A stretch of DNA of 64,000 nt. Origin: JAXMHN01 sp964578605. GTDB taxonomy: Bacteria; Verrucomicrobiota; Verrucomicrobiia; Limisphaerales; SIBE01. Positions 25,830 to 33,870 of the stretch are shown here, one piece after another. The stretch spans positions 5,263 to 69,262 of the forward strand of contig CAZODO010000016.1 in assembly GCA_964578605.1 (NCBI GenBank), read 5' to 3'. The notes beneath the pieces are model-generated. The model saw only the letters and a list, made by a program, of their open reading frames with translations. It ran no database searches and had not been told where the DNA came from. The translations under genes were made by a program, and so were the position numbers. Numbering within the stretch: the stretch's first letter is position 1; the number at the start of each line of letters is the position of its first letter.

Positions 25830-27023
25830 ATGAAGTGTAACAAATGGACCCTGGCGCTTGCGGCTGCTGGCGTCGTCAGCCTCGGCTCGGTTGCCCAGGC
25901 TGAGGAGGCGCAACACCAGGTGTTGACCGCCTTGTCGTCGACCACGTTAAGTGGTTACGTCGATACGTCTGCTATCTGGAAATTCGGCAGCGACAGACAT
26001 GACGGCACCTACACCGGCATTCCCGGCCGGACCTTTGACGGGACAGACGACAAGCTCGACGGATTCAATCTGCATGCCGTCAAGCTGACGCTGGAAAAGC
26101 CTCTGGACGAAGGCCAGTGGGCGGCGGGATACAAGGCCGACCTGGTCTTTGGACCGGATGCCAACTACTACTCGACCCTGCTCAATGGGTTTGGCAACGA
26201 TCAGGATGATTTTGCCATCAAGCAGGCTTACGTGGCTCTTCGCGCTCCGGTGGGGAACGGGATCGACTTCAAAGTCGGTGTCCTGGATACCATCGTCGGA
26301 TACGAAGTCTTCGAAAGCGCGAACAATCCGAACTTCAGCCGTTCTTACGGCTACCTGTTGGAACCGGCGCATCATACCGGCGTGCTCGCCAGCTATCATC
26401 TCACCGATTGGCTGAGCGTTTCCGGTGGTGTGGCTGAGACGGCTTACGGCCCCATCAATGGCAAAGGCCACCAGACCGGGGAAGCGGAATCGTCCAAGAC
26501 CTATATGGGATCGGTCGTCGTGACGATGCCCGATGCCGCCGGACCGTTCGCAGGCTCTGTCCTCTACGCCGGAGTCGTCGACGGCTCCGTGTTCAACCGC
26601 GCGACGGCCGAGGATGCCACCCACATCTACGTCGGCGGCACCGTGCCCACCCCGTTGGAAGGCCTCTCCGTGGGCGCTGCTTGGGATTACCGGAATGACG
26701 GCCCGACGATGGCGGCCAATGTCGATAACCGCGCCTATTCCCTCGCGGGCTATCTCTCCTACGCGATGACCGAGAAGTTCACGGCCAATGCCCGCGTTGA
26801 TTATCTTAACGCTGACGCCGGCACGTTCTACGCCGTGGATGCGGACGGCAACCACGAGAAGCTGATCGCGTCCACCCTCACGCTCGATTACTCCCTCTGG
26901 GAGAACGTCGTGACCCGCGCGGAAGTTCGCTGGGATCATAGCTTGAGCAACGACCGGCCTTACGGCAACAACAACGAGAAGAATGCCGTAACGCTCGCAG
27001 CCAACATCGTCTACAAGTTCTAA
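25830..27023 (+). CDS. Outer-membrane beta-barrel porin
   Basis: A 397-residue outer-membrane protein. Start ATG 25830 follows AGGAGG by six bases, the best ribosome binding site in the window, and gives the signal peptide MKCNKWTLALAAAGVVSLGS ending at AQA. The mature chain begins LSGYVDTSAIWKFGSD and shows alternating strands with aromatic ends, closing with VTLAANIVYKF, whose terminal Phe is typical for BAM recognition. It belongs with the putative OmpL-like porin-2 group common in Verrucomicrobiota and Planctomycetota. It is monocistronic, with its own structured leader and strong terminator, and probably highly expressed. Solute specificity is unknown. Confidence 0.85.
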   Translation: MKCNKWTLALAAAGVVSLGSVAQAEEAQHQVLTALSSTTLSGYVDTSAIWKFGSDRHDGTYTGIPGRTFDGTDDKLDGFNLHAVKLTLEKPLDEGQWAAGYKADLVFGPDANYYSTLLNGFGNDQDDFAIKQAYVALRAPVGNGIDFKVGVLDTIVGYEVFESANNPNFSRSYGYLLEPAHHTGVLASYHLTDWLSVSGGVAETAYGPINGKGHQTGEAESSKTYMGSVVVTMPDAAGPFAGSVLYAGVVDGSVFNRATAEDATHIYVGGTVPTPLEGLSVGAAWDYRNDGPTMAANVDNRAYSLAGYLSYAMTEKFTANARVDYLNADAGTFYAVDADGNHEKLIASTLTLDYSLWENVVTRAEVRWDHSLSNDRPYGNNNEKNAVTLAANIVYKF

Positions 27024-27043
27024 GTCGATCCGTTTCGCCCTCG

Positions 27044-27076
27044 AAACCCCTCCCGGCAAAACCGGGAGGGGTTTTT
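27044..27076 (+). terminator. Rho-independent terminator of the porin gene
   Basis: CCCCTCCCGG-CAAAA-CCGGGAGGGG forms a 10-bp GC-rich stem flanked by AAA and TTTTT, starting about 20 bp after the porin stop. This is the clearest intrinsic terminator in the window. Confidence 0.92.
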
Positions 27077-27080
27077 AATT

Positions 27081-27115
27081 CCGAAGGCCGAAATCCGAAG
27101 GCCGAAGGCTGAAGA
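27081..27115. repeat. Degenerate 7-bp tandem repeat
   Basis: Five heptads run in tandem: CCGAAGG, CCGAAAT, CCGAAGG, CCGAAGG and CTGAAGA. The array sits between the porin terminator and the 3' end of acpS. Similar CCGAAAT/CCGAAGG heptads are, as I recall, frequent in intergenic DNA of Verrucomicrobiota. Confidence 0.75.
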
Positions 27116-27124
27116 TCTCCCTTC

Positions 27125-27502
27125 TCAGCGTTCCAACACCGCCACGGCCGTGGCATGAACCTGCGTGTGGCTCAGGCTCACGTAAACAGCGGTGGCGCCT
27201 CGCTCCTGCAATAGCTTTTCCCCGCCCTCGTGCAGGATCACGAAAGGTTCGCCCGACTCTTTCCGCCCGATCTCCATATCGCGCCAGGCAAGATGCTTGC
27301 CGATTCCCGTTCCGAACGCTTTCGAAATGGCTTCCTTCGCGGCAAACCGGGCGGCGACGTGCGGCGCCATCAGCTTGTTCGAGCGGCAATAGGCGATTTC
27401 CGCGGGGCGCAGAATCCGGTTGAGGAAGCGGTCGCCAAACCGCTCGCAGGAAGCGCGAATGCGCTCGACCTCAACGATATCGATGCCGATCCCCAGGATC
27501 AC
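27125..27502 (-). CDS. acpS: Holo-[acyl-carrier-protein] synthase
   Basis: Transfers phosphopantetheine from CoA to apo-ACP for fatty acid synthesis. 125 residues, normal length. The magnesium-binding residues are in GIGIDIVEVERI (Asp8) and ARFAAKEAISKAFGTG (Glu of AAKEA). The C-terminal YVSLSHTQVHATAVAV is typical. It overlaps the end of pdxJ by 4 bp, the same pdxJ-acpS order as in many bacteria. Confidence 0.96.
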   Translation of the reverse strand: MILGIGIDIVEVERIRASCERFGDRFLNRILRPAEIAYCRSNKLMAPHVAARFAAKEAISKAFGTGIGKHLAWRDMEIGRKESGEPFVILHEGGEKLLQERGATAVYVSLSHTQVHATAVAVLER

Positions 27503-28293
27503 AGGTGAGCGCGACGCAGCTCCCGGCCGGCGCGGCTGCGGCGCTGTCGTCCTCCCTGGGGGTAACCTCCCATCTTCTCCAGCATCTCGCGCACAGCGAA
27601 TGCCAGGCCCACAGTGACAGACCGGCTGATGATACTGTGGCCGATATTGAGTTCCACCAGGTGCGGAACCGCGAAAAGCTCCGTAACGTTCCGGTAGTTG
27701 AGGCCATGTCCGGCGTTGACGCGCAATCCCAGCGCGTGCGCTTGTTGGGCCGCAGCCACCAGGCGCCTCAATTGGCGGGCTCGCTGGACTTTGCGCCCGA
27801 ACTGCTCGGCGAACGCCCCGGTGTGCAGCTCAACGAACTGACTTCCGGTGCGGGCGGCCGCCTCAATCTGCTCGGGATCAGGCGCCACGAACAAGCTGAC
27901 CTCGATGCCCGCCCCGTTCATTTTGCGGCAGGTTTCGCGGAGCGGCCGCCAATTCTTGACGACGTCCAGCCCGCCTTCAGTAGTTACCTCCTGGCGCCGC
28001 TCAGGCACGAGGCAGATGATGTCCGGCTTAAGCTTGAGTGCAATGGCCACGATTTCCGGCGTATTCGCCATCTCCAGGTTCAGGCGCGTTCGAATAACCT
28101 TGCGCAATTGGACCACATCGCGGTCCTGGATATGGCGGCGATCTTCGCGGAGGTGGGCGGTGATGCCGTGGGCGCCGGCTTTTTCGCAGGTCAAGGCCGC
28201 CGCGACAGGGTCAGGCTCGCCCTCCCGCCGCCCGTGGTAGCGGGCTTCACGGAGGGTGGCGACGTGGTCAATGTTGACGCCGAGCTTGAGCAT
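27499..28293 (-). CDS. pdxJ: Pyridoxine 5'-phosphate synthase
   Basis: Condenses deoxyxylulose 5-phosphate with aminoacetone phosphate to make pyridoxine phosphate. The TIM barrel is complete: GVNIDHVATLREAR at the N-terminus, AGAHGITAHLREDRRHI, NLEMANTPEIV, FVELHTGAFAE, NAGHGLNYRNV and ELNIGHSIISRS. At 264 residues it is slightly long because of an Arg-rich tail (GGRQRRSRAGRELRR). It starts 8 bp after the end of the upstream gene at 28302, so the three minus-strand genes likely form an operon. Confidence 0.96.
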   Translation of the reverse strand: MLKLGVNIDHVATLREARYHGRREGEPDPVAAALTCEKAGAHGITAHLREDRRHIQDRDVVQLRKVIRTRLNLEMANTPEIVAIALKLKPDIICLVPERRQEVTTEGGLDVVKNWRPLRETCRKMNGAGIEVSLFVAPDPEQIEAAARTGSQFVELHTGAFAEQFGRKVQRARQLRRLVAAAQQAHALGLRVNAGHGLNYRNVTELFAVPHLVELNIGHSIISRSVTVGLAFAVREMLEKMGGYPQGGRQRRSRAGRELRRAHL

Positions 28294-28301
28294 GGTGTCG
28301 T

Positions 28302-29882
28302 TTAGCGACCGGGTTGTTTGCGGCTGCCTCGGATAATGGGTTGGAAGCCAATCTGCCTATTCACGCGGGGAAAGTTGGTGCCCTCAAGCCAGTTGGCGAG
28401 GCTGACCAACTCGAGGCTGTTCAGGCCAACCGGCGACGTGCGCACCCACCGGAGCTCCCGATCCGATACTCGCGTCATGGCCGTCACGGTGTTTCCCAGG
28501 CGTGTTTCCACCGCATCCAGCCACTTGGCGGCGCTGGAGTTCGTGCTCAGCGGCGAGACGGTCAGGAACATCGCCGCGACCTGCAGCAGGGGACGAAACT
28601 GGGTGAGCTTCGCCTGGGTCAGTTCCCAATCGTAGTAGAGCAGATCGGGCTGGCTCCGGAGCTCTTCGAAAAGCTGCGGAGGCGCGGCATTCGTGGACGG
28701 GGCCACTGGAAACAAGCCGCCATGCAGGAAGCTCGCGTCTTTTTCCCGGGCGATGCCAAGATAGGGCACCAGGAGGGGCAGGTCGCGCCAGGCCAATCCC
28801 GGCCGGTCCTGCAGCCGGATGACCTGGCCTACCGCATGGTCACGCAGAATCTGGTTGAGTTTGGGCACGCCTTTCTCGGCCAGCTGCTCAAAGGCTGCCT
28901 TGGCGTCGGGCACAGGCATTGCCGCTTGCACCTGAAAAGCCGTCTGCGAAAGCTCCCAGAAGAACAACTGGTTCGGCGCCTTGTCCAGGCCAAGCCCCGC
29001 GAACCATGACTGCCGCTCAAGCCACGGGCGCAAGCCCTGGATTGCGGTGAAGCTAATGAGCGGGTCGCGAATGGTGTCCACCGGGATCTCCCATTTCTCC
29101 ACTTGGGGCACGCTCGCATCCTGGAAGCGCACCGCCGCTTCGGTGCGAAGGTTCTCCCGGCGCCCGGCAAGGGTCAGGTTGAGATGGGGAAGTCTATCGC
29201 CGCGTCCTCCGAATCGTCGGGCCCACTTCGCCAAATCCGCTTCGAGTCTTGCCCAGGGTTCGTCCAGGGCGGGCAAGGGGCGTTCGCCTTGGTGCAATTT
29301 CGCCAGCGCGCTGCCTGCGGAAGGGGCTCGGTCGCCCTCGGCGGGGGCGCCAAGAAACGTGTGCACAGCGAACCACGCGTTGGTCGTCAGGGTCGAGATC
29401 GGCCCCGCCTGGAGCCCAGGGCGCGGACTCCAACCGGCAAGAAGGTCAGCCCAACGCTCCTGCCAAACCCGGATGCCGGCTTCATCGAGCCGCACTGCCA
29501 AGGTGGCTTCGAGGACATTCTCCGGGTGTTCGATGGCTTCGATGCAGACTTCCGCTTTGAACAAGTCATCGAGCAGGGGACGCATCAAGGGCGCACAGCT
29601 TTCTTCCGGTCCTTCCTTCCGCACGAACTGCGTCGCCAAGGCAGCCGCCACTTTGTCGAGCGCCTCGCGCCGCAATTCCGCGCTCTCGGGCAGGTTCCAA
29701 ATCTCTCGGAAGACCCGGCCGCCGGACTCGTCTTTGAGCCGGTCCGTTCCGCCCAGGTGCAGCCGCCCGATCACCGTTCCCGAGCCGGCGCTCTCTCCGA
29801 GTTCGGCCGCCTGAGGCCCCAGCACAAGTCCCACCGCAACGGCCAGGCTGAATCCTATCCTCTGCCTCATGAAGCCTTTCAT
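28302..29882 (-). CDS. Secreted protein of unknown function
   Basis: About 526 residues. The start region MKGFMRQRIGFSLAVAVGLV gives a signal peptide ending near QAAELG; either ATG 29882 or ATG 29870 could be used, and the longer frame to 30089 has no signal-like start. The mature protein has mixed alpha/beta content with many Trp and Leu (WFAVHTFLG, WARRFGG, WLERQSWFAGLG) and no motif I recognise. Near the end, the segment QPDLLYYDWELTQAKLTQFR reads like a scoring or inhibitor-like domain, but this is only an impression. It lies upstream of pdxJ-acpS on the same strand. Confidence 0.65.
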   Translation of the reverse strand: MKGFMRQRIGFSLAVAVGLVLGPQAAELGESAGSGTVIGRLHLGGTDRLKDESGGRVFREIWNLPESAELRREALDKVAAALATQFVRKEGPEESCAPLMRPLLDDLFKAEVCIEAIEHPENVLEATLAVRLDEAGIRVWQERWADLLAGWSPRPGLQAGPISTLTTNAWFAVHTFLGAPAEGDRAPSAGSALAKLHQGERPLPALDEPWARLEADLAKWARRFGGRGDRLPHLNLTLAGRRENLRTEAAVRFQDASVPQVEKWEIPVDTIRDPLISFTAIQGLRPWLERQSWFAGLGLDKAPNQLFFWELSQTAFQVQAAMPVPDAKAAFEQLAEKGVPKLNQILRDHAVGQVIRLQDRPGLAWRDLPLLVPYLGIAREKDASFLHGGLFPVAPSTNAAPPQLFEELRSQPDLLYYDWELTQAKLTQFRPLLQVAAMFLTVSPLSTNSSAAKWLDAVETRLGNTVTAMTRVSDRELRWVRTSPVGLNSLELVSLANWLEGTNFPRVNRQIGFQPIIRGSRKQPGR

Positions 29883-29896
29883 AAATCGACACCCTG

Positions 29897-30484
29897 ATGC
29901 CAGAGAAGGGCGCTGAAAGCAACCGATTTGCATTGCGCCGGCTTCCTTCGGCTGGTTTGTTGGCCGCCATGTTGCCGTTCCGAACCATGCTCCGCGCCTG
30001 GGTTCCGGCCCTGGTTTGGATGGTGGTGATCTTTGTGGGCTCCACCGATCTGCTCTCCAGCCAGCAGACATCCCGGTTCCTGGGTCCATTCCTTCGCTGG
30101 CTGAGCCCCGGGATCTCGGAGGAATCCATTCGATTCGCTCAGTTTATCGTCCGCAAATGCGGTCACCTCACGGAGTACGCCCTCCTGGCGGCTCTCTTCT
30201 ACCGTGCTCTGTCCCTGACCTGGAGGACGTCGGCGCTCTGGGCCTGGCGAACGGCGCTCGGCGCTTTTGCCCTCGCCGCCGCCTATGCCACCACCGACGA
30301 AATCCATCAGGGGCTCGTCGCCACGCGCTACGGCTCGGGAATCGATGTTCTTATCGATTCAGCCGGGGCGGCTTTCGGCCTGGCCGCCATCTGGGCCTGG
30401 CAGCGCGTTCGCTCCGCGAAGCGCCCGGCGCCTCCCGCCGATTACGGTGCCGATCCGGCAGCCTTCTCCCGTGCCAGGGAATGA
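29897..30484 (+). CDS. VanZ-like membrane protein
   Basis: A 195-residue protein with about four membrane helices and the VanZ-like pattern: WVPALVWMVVIFVGSTD, FIVRKCGHLTEYALLAALFY, and ATTDEIHQGLVATRYGSGID with DVLIDSAGAAFGLA. Members occur in teicoplanin resistance and many unrelated contexts; the biochemical role is unknown. The ATG at 29897 is 15 bp from the divergent start at 29882. Later in-frame starts at 29969 or 29987 are equally plausible and would leave room for promoters. Confidence 0.8.
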   Translation: MPEKGAESNRFALRRLPSAGLLAAMLPFRTMLRAWVPALVWMVVIFVGSTDLLSSQQTSRFLGPFLRWLSPGISEESIRFAQFIVRKCGHLTEYALLAALFYRALSLTWRTSALWAWRTALGAFALAAAYATTDEIHQGLVATRYGSGIDVLIDSAGAAFGLAAIWAWQRVRSAKRPAPPADYGADPAAFSRARE

Positions 30485-30497
30485 CCGGCGGCAACCC

Positions 30498-32798
30498 TCA
30501 GCGGGCGCGGTTGGCATTCGCGATCCGTTCGGCCGTTTGAAGGAACTCGCGGGCCTGGGCGTTGCCCGGCTCCAGGCGCAGCGCCTCGCGGAAATGGGGA
30601 ACGGCTTCGTCAAAGCGGTGCTGCTGCGCCAACGCAAAGCCCAGGTTCAACCGGCCCGGCGCGAAATCCGGACGCGCGCGAACGGCTTCCGCCAGCTCCA
30701 TTTCGGCTTCTGCGAAATCGCGCGCAAGCAGAAGTTGGAGCCCGAGCAGGTAACGCGCGTCCCAGGACGATGGCTGGATTCGCAGCGCTTCGCGCAAGCT
30801 TTCGATCGCGCGGTCTCGTTGGTCCTCCATTTCAAACAACCGGGCCCGCAAGACGTGAACCGCAGGGTCGTTCGGTCGAAGGTTCCCGGCCTGGTCGCAT
30901 GCGCGGTGCGCTTCGTCCAGCTTGCCCTGTCCCGCGCAGACCTGGACCAATTCCACCATGGCCTCCCACAAGCCCGGACGCAATTGCAGCGCGCGCTCGA
31001 TTGCCGCCCGCGCTTCGTCAAACCGTTGCTGGCGGGCGAGCAACCGGCCCAGGTGCAGATAGGCGGCATGGTGATGCGGCCGCAAATCGCGGACGGCAGC
31101 CATTTGCACGGATGCTTGCGCAAGATCGCCAATCGCCATGAGGAATTCGGCATAACCCTGGTGCAGCCAGGAATCGCCCGGGCGCGCGGCCACGGCCTCT
31201 TCGTAAACCTTGCGCGCCGCCTCCCTGCGCTCTGGCTGGAGCTCTTTGCGGAGCGCCCCCAATCGTTGCTCCATCCGGCTGAGCCTGGCCGCGTGGCCGA
31301 TCTGGTTCGTGAATGGCGCCTCCGCGAGCCGTTCGATCATCTCCTCAAGAGCCGCGCACCGGTTCCAAACGGTCAGCCCAAGGCGCCTGGCACATTCTTC
31401 GGGCGAGGCCCAGGTCGCTTTCCGTTCCTTGACGGCCGGCGCGGGCAGTTGCCTTAGCACCTCTTCGCCGAAGGCCGCTGCCAGGCGGTAATTCCCTTCG
31501 AAATTCAAGTGCACATGATCGTCAAACGATTCTTCGCCTGGAATCCCCGCGTCACTGCTCGCGGCGAGCACTTGTTCAGCGTCCACCCAGGACACCCGCC
31601 GGCGGGCCCAAGCGCGCGCGGCTTCTCGGGCCAACTGGTTGATGCGGGCATCCGCGCGCACGCCCAGCGCGTCACAATTGCGGGCTTCCTCGAACGAGGC
31701 TCGCGCTGCCTCGCGTCGCGAGGCTTTCAGGAGGACGTCACCCAGCCGAAAGTGCGATTCCGCATAGCTCGGGCTGCTATCGAGAGCCTCCGAAAAGAGG
31801 ATTTCCGCCACGGCCCAGTTCCCTTGCGCTGCAGCGCTCTTGGCTTCATCGAATCGGGTCTGCCAGAGTTCCGGGGCAACCGCGCGATCGCTCTTTCCGT
31901 GCATCGAGGCAAACGGCGGGCAATCCTTGAGGTTGCTGGCCACGCTGCTCAGGATCACGGGCACCCTGGCGCGTGCCGCGGCGCGCAGAATGCCTTCCAG
32001 GTTCAGGCGGAAGGCCTCGTAAGCGACGACCTTGCGATCGTCATCGGGCGCGACCTGGCTGTTCTGGAACATCCCCAGCCCGCCCCAGGCGGCATCGGCG
32101 CCGGAACGCGCCCGCGTTCGTGCGGCGGCCATTAGCCACTGACCCACCCGGGTCTTTTGGGCGGTCAAGACCGAGCGCGCCACCCAGAGCGGCGGCGCCC
32201 GGACCCCGAGAACGCTGTTGGGTCCGAAAGGCCCGGTCATCTCGTTGTTGCCCATGTAAACGATCCATAGATCGCCCTCCAAACCCGCGCATTCGCGAGC
32301 GATCGGCAGGATGGCGTGCGAATTGATGGCCGTCATCGCGGTGGTCACCACTTCGAACTCGACCCCCGGCACCCGCTCTCGCAGCAGGGTCTCGAGGCAG
32401 CGCCCCACGCCGTATCCCGGACGCGGATCGCCCATCGCGGCCGATTCGCCAAACAGAAAGATCCGAACCGACCCCGCCGGTTTATCCGCGCGCATCAACA
32501 CCGGGCTTGGGCTGCGTGCCACCGCGGGAGGAAAGAACCGCAGTCCGAACCACGGATTCGCCACCAGCCACGGCTCGCCTCGAATCGTCTGCGGGACAAA
32601 ATAGGCCGTGGCATATCCGTATCCGGCGAACCTTAACGCGCCTTCGAAGGCCGCGAGAATCACCCAAGGCACGGCCAAGATCGCGGCGAATCGAAAGGCC
32701 CAACGCCACGCGTTCGAGTCCTTCCACCGCTGCCGGGCGGTTGGGGTCCTGGCGGCCGGCAGGTCAGGTTCCTGGGGGTGCGGATCTTGACTGTTCAA
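30498..32798 (-). CDS. Membrane-anchored SGNH-hydrolase-like protein with C-terminal TPR array
   Basis: About 766 residues. One N-terminal membrane helix (WAFRFAAILAVPWVILAAFE) is followed by an SGNH/GDSL-like domain with blocks RIFLFGESAAMGDPRPGYGV (Ser), IVYMGNNEMTGPFGP (Asn) and FDDHVHLNFEGNY (Asp, His), about residues 130-480. A single TPR-like insert (AEILFSEALDSSPSYAESHF) lies inside it, and at least five TPRs fill the C-terminus (for example AAIERALQLRPGLWEAM and AVPHFREALRLEPGNAQAR). Esterase or O-acetyl transfer with partner binding is a reasonable inference. The frame is open to a GTG at 32912 that falls inside the 11-bp element, so the TTG at 32798 or a later start is preferred. 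Confidence 0.78.
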   Translation of the reverse strand: MNSQDPHPQEPDLPAARTPTARQRWKDSNAWRWAFRFAAILAVPWVILAAFEGALRFAGYGYATAYFVPQTIRGEPWLVANPWFGLRFFPPAVARSPSPVLMRADKPAGSVRIFLFGESAAMGDPRPGYGVGRCLETLLRERVPGVEFEVVTTAMTAINSHAILPIARECAGLEGDLWIVYMGNNEMTGPFGPNSVLGVRAPPLWVARSVLTAQKTRVGQWLMAAARTRARSGADAAWGGLGMFQNSQVAPDDDRKVVAYEAFRLNLEGILRAAARARVPVILSSVASNLKDCPPFASMHGKSDRAVAPELWQTRFDEAKSAAAQGNWAVAEILFSEALDSSPSYAESHFRLGDVLLKASRREAARASFEEARNCDALGVRADARINQLAREAARAWARRRVSWVDAEQVLAASSDAGIPGEESFDDHVHLNFEGNYRLAAAFGEEVLRQLPAPAVKERKATWASPEECARRLGLTVWNRCAALEEMIERLAEAPFTNQIGHAARLSRMEQRLGALRKELQPERREAARKVYEEAVAARPGDSWLHQGYAEFLMAIGDLAQASVQMAAVRDLRPHHHAAYLHLGRLLARQQRFDEARAAIERALQLRPGLWEAMVELVQVCAGQGKLDEAHRACDQAGNLRPNDPAVHVLRARLFEMEDQRDRAIESLREALRIQPSSWDARYLLGLQLLLARDFAEAEMELAEAVRARPDFAPGRLNLGFALAQQHRFDEAVPHFREALRLEPGNAQAREFLQTAERIANANRAR

Positions 32799-32905
32799 CC
32801 CTCGAATGTTACCCGGGGCGCCCGCCCCGGAACAAGGAAGGATCGGACGCGCCGGCTTGGAACCCTTGCGGATCACGTGATCGTGCCCTGCGGCGCCGGT
32901 GCCGG

Positions 32906-33000
32906 ATTTCACTCGAATTTCACCCGAATTTAACAGGCATTTAACACGTCTCTGAATCGAGTTATATACCTGTTAAATACCTGTTAAATACGTGTTATAT
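32906..33000. repeat. Iterated 11-bp inverted-repeat element D
   Basis: Left units start at 32906, 32917, 32928 and 32939: ATTTCACTCGA, ATTTCACCCGA, ATTTAACAGGC and ATTTAACACGT. A 7-bp centre CTCTGAA (32950-32956) follows. Inverted units start at 32957, 32968, 32979 and 32990: TCGAGTTATAT, ACCTGTTAAAT twice, and ACGTGTTATAT. The same four-seven-four layout and similar units occur in the element at 9717. It lies between divergent genes; the rest of the 415-bp gap (32799-33213) holds nothing else I can define. Confidence 0.9.
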
Positions 33001-33213
33001 CCCTCCGCACCCCCGCTGTGCCGGGTCGAAGCCCTTCGGGCTGGAGCCCCGAGCCTGGGGAGCACAACCTCCGGCAAAGGAAGCTGCCTCCTTGACCGAC
33101 AGGAACCGGGACGCCTCTGCATGGGAAGAATCGTGTCCCGCCGTGCGGAGGAATCTCTTTGACGAAGCCAGCGTCTTTGGGAATGCTTGGGCAACCAGTT
33201 GAATCACCACATT

Positions 33214-33642
33214 ATGTCGAACACTTCATGGCGATGGACCTTGGGCGCTATGGTGGCCCTGGGGGTTTCCGTTTCGATGGCTCACGGGGCGGATCTGAAG
33301 ATTGATTTGAAGAAGCTCCCACCGCCCGCGGCCAAGACAGGGCTTGTTTTCGACAAAGACGTCAAGCCGTTGCTCGAGAAGTCGTGCCTCAAATGCCACA
33401 GCGGGGACCGGCCGAAAAGCAAGTATCGAATCGATACCGTGGCGGCCCTGGTCAAAGGTGGCGCCAGCGGCGAACCCGCCGTGCAGCCTGGTGCGAGCGA
33501 GAAGAGCCCGATCGTCCATTTTGTGGCCGACGCGGTGCCGGACATGGAAATGCCGCCCGTTGACACCCGCGACAAGTACCCGGCCCTGACCAAGGAGCAG
33601 ATCGGAATCCTCCGGGCCTGGATTGACCAGGGGGCGAAATAG
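33214..33642 (+). CDS. Small secreted cytochrome c-like protein (planctomycete cytochrome c domain)
   Basis: About 142 residues. MSNTSWRWTLGAMVALGVSV (ATG 33214) gives a signal peptide ending near MAHGA. The mature domain resembles the PSCyt1 domain: VFDKDVKPLLEKSCLKCHSG with one CxxCH heme motif, a conserved middle (SKYRIDTVAALVKGGASGEP), and a probable axial Met in DMEMPP. In larger proteins this domain is fused to DUF1549/DUF1553; here it stands alone. Periplasmic electron transfer is likely; the partner is unknown. Confidence 0.83.
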   Translation: MSNTSWRWTLGAMVALGVSVSMAHGADLKIDLKKLPPPAAKTGLVFDKDVKPLLEKSCLKCHSGDRPKSKYRIDTVAALVKGGASGEPAVQPGASEKSPIVHFVADAVPDMEMPPVDTRDKYPALTKEQIGILRAWIDQGAK

Positions 33643-33870
33643 AGGCGCGTTCCAGTCCGCCGGGGCTGGGATCGCGAACGGCACAAGCGTTTCCAACCCC
33701 GGAGGCTTCCTGGCCGGCGCCGTTTTGACATCTCATGGCGAACCGATATAGGTTGCGGTGTGGAAATCGTTCCGGTGCGCTTCGCGACCGGCGCGTTCTT
33801 TGGGCCGCGCCGTTGAAATGGACCTTGCAGCGCTGGAGATGCTGCGGTCACCTGCCGATGGTTATGAGCT

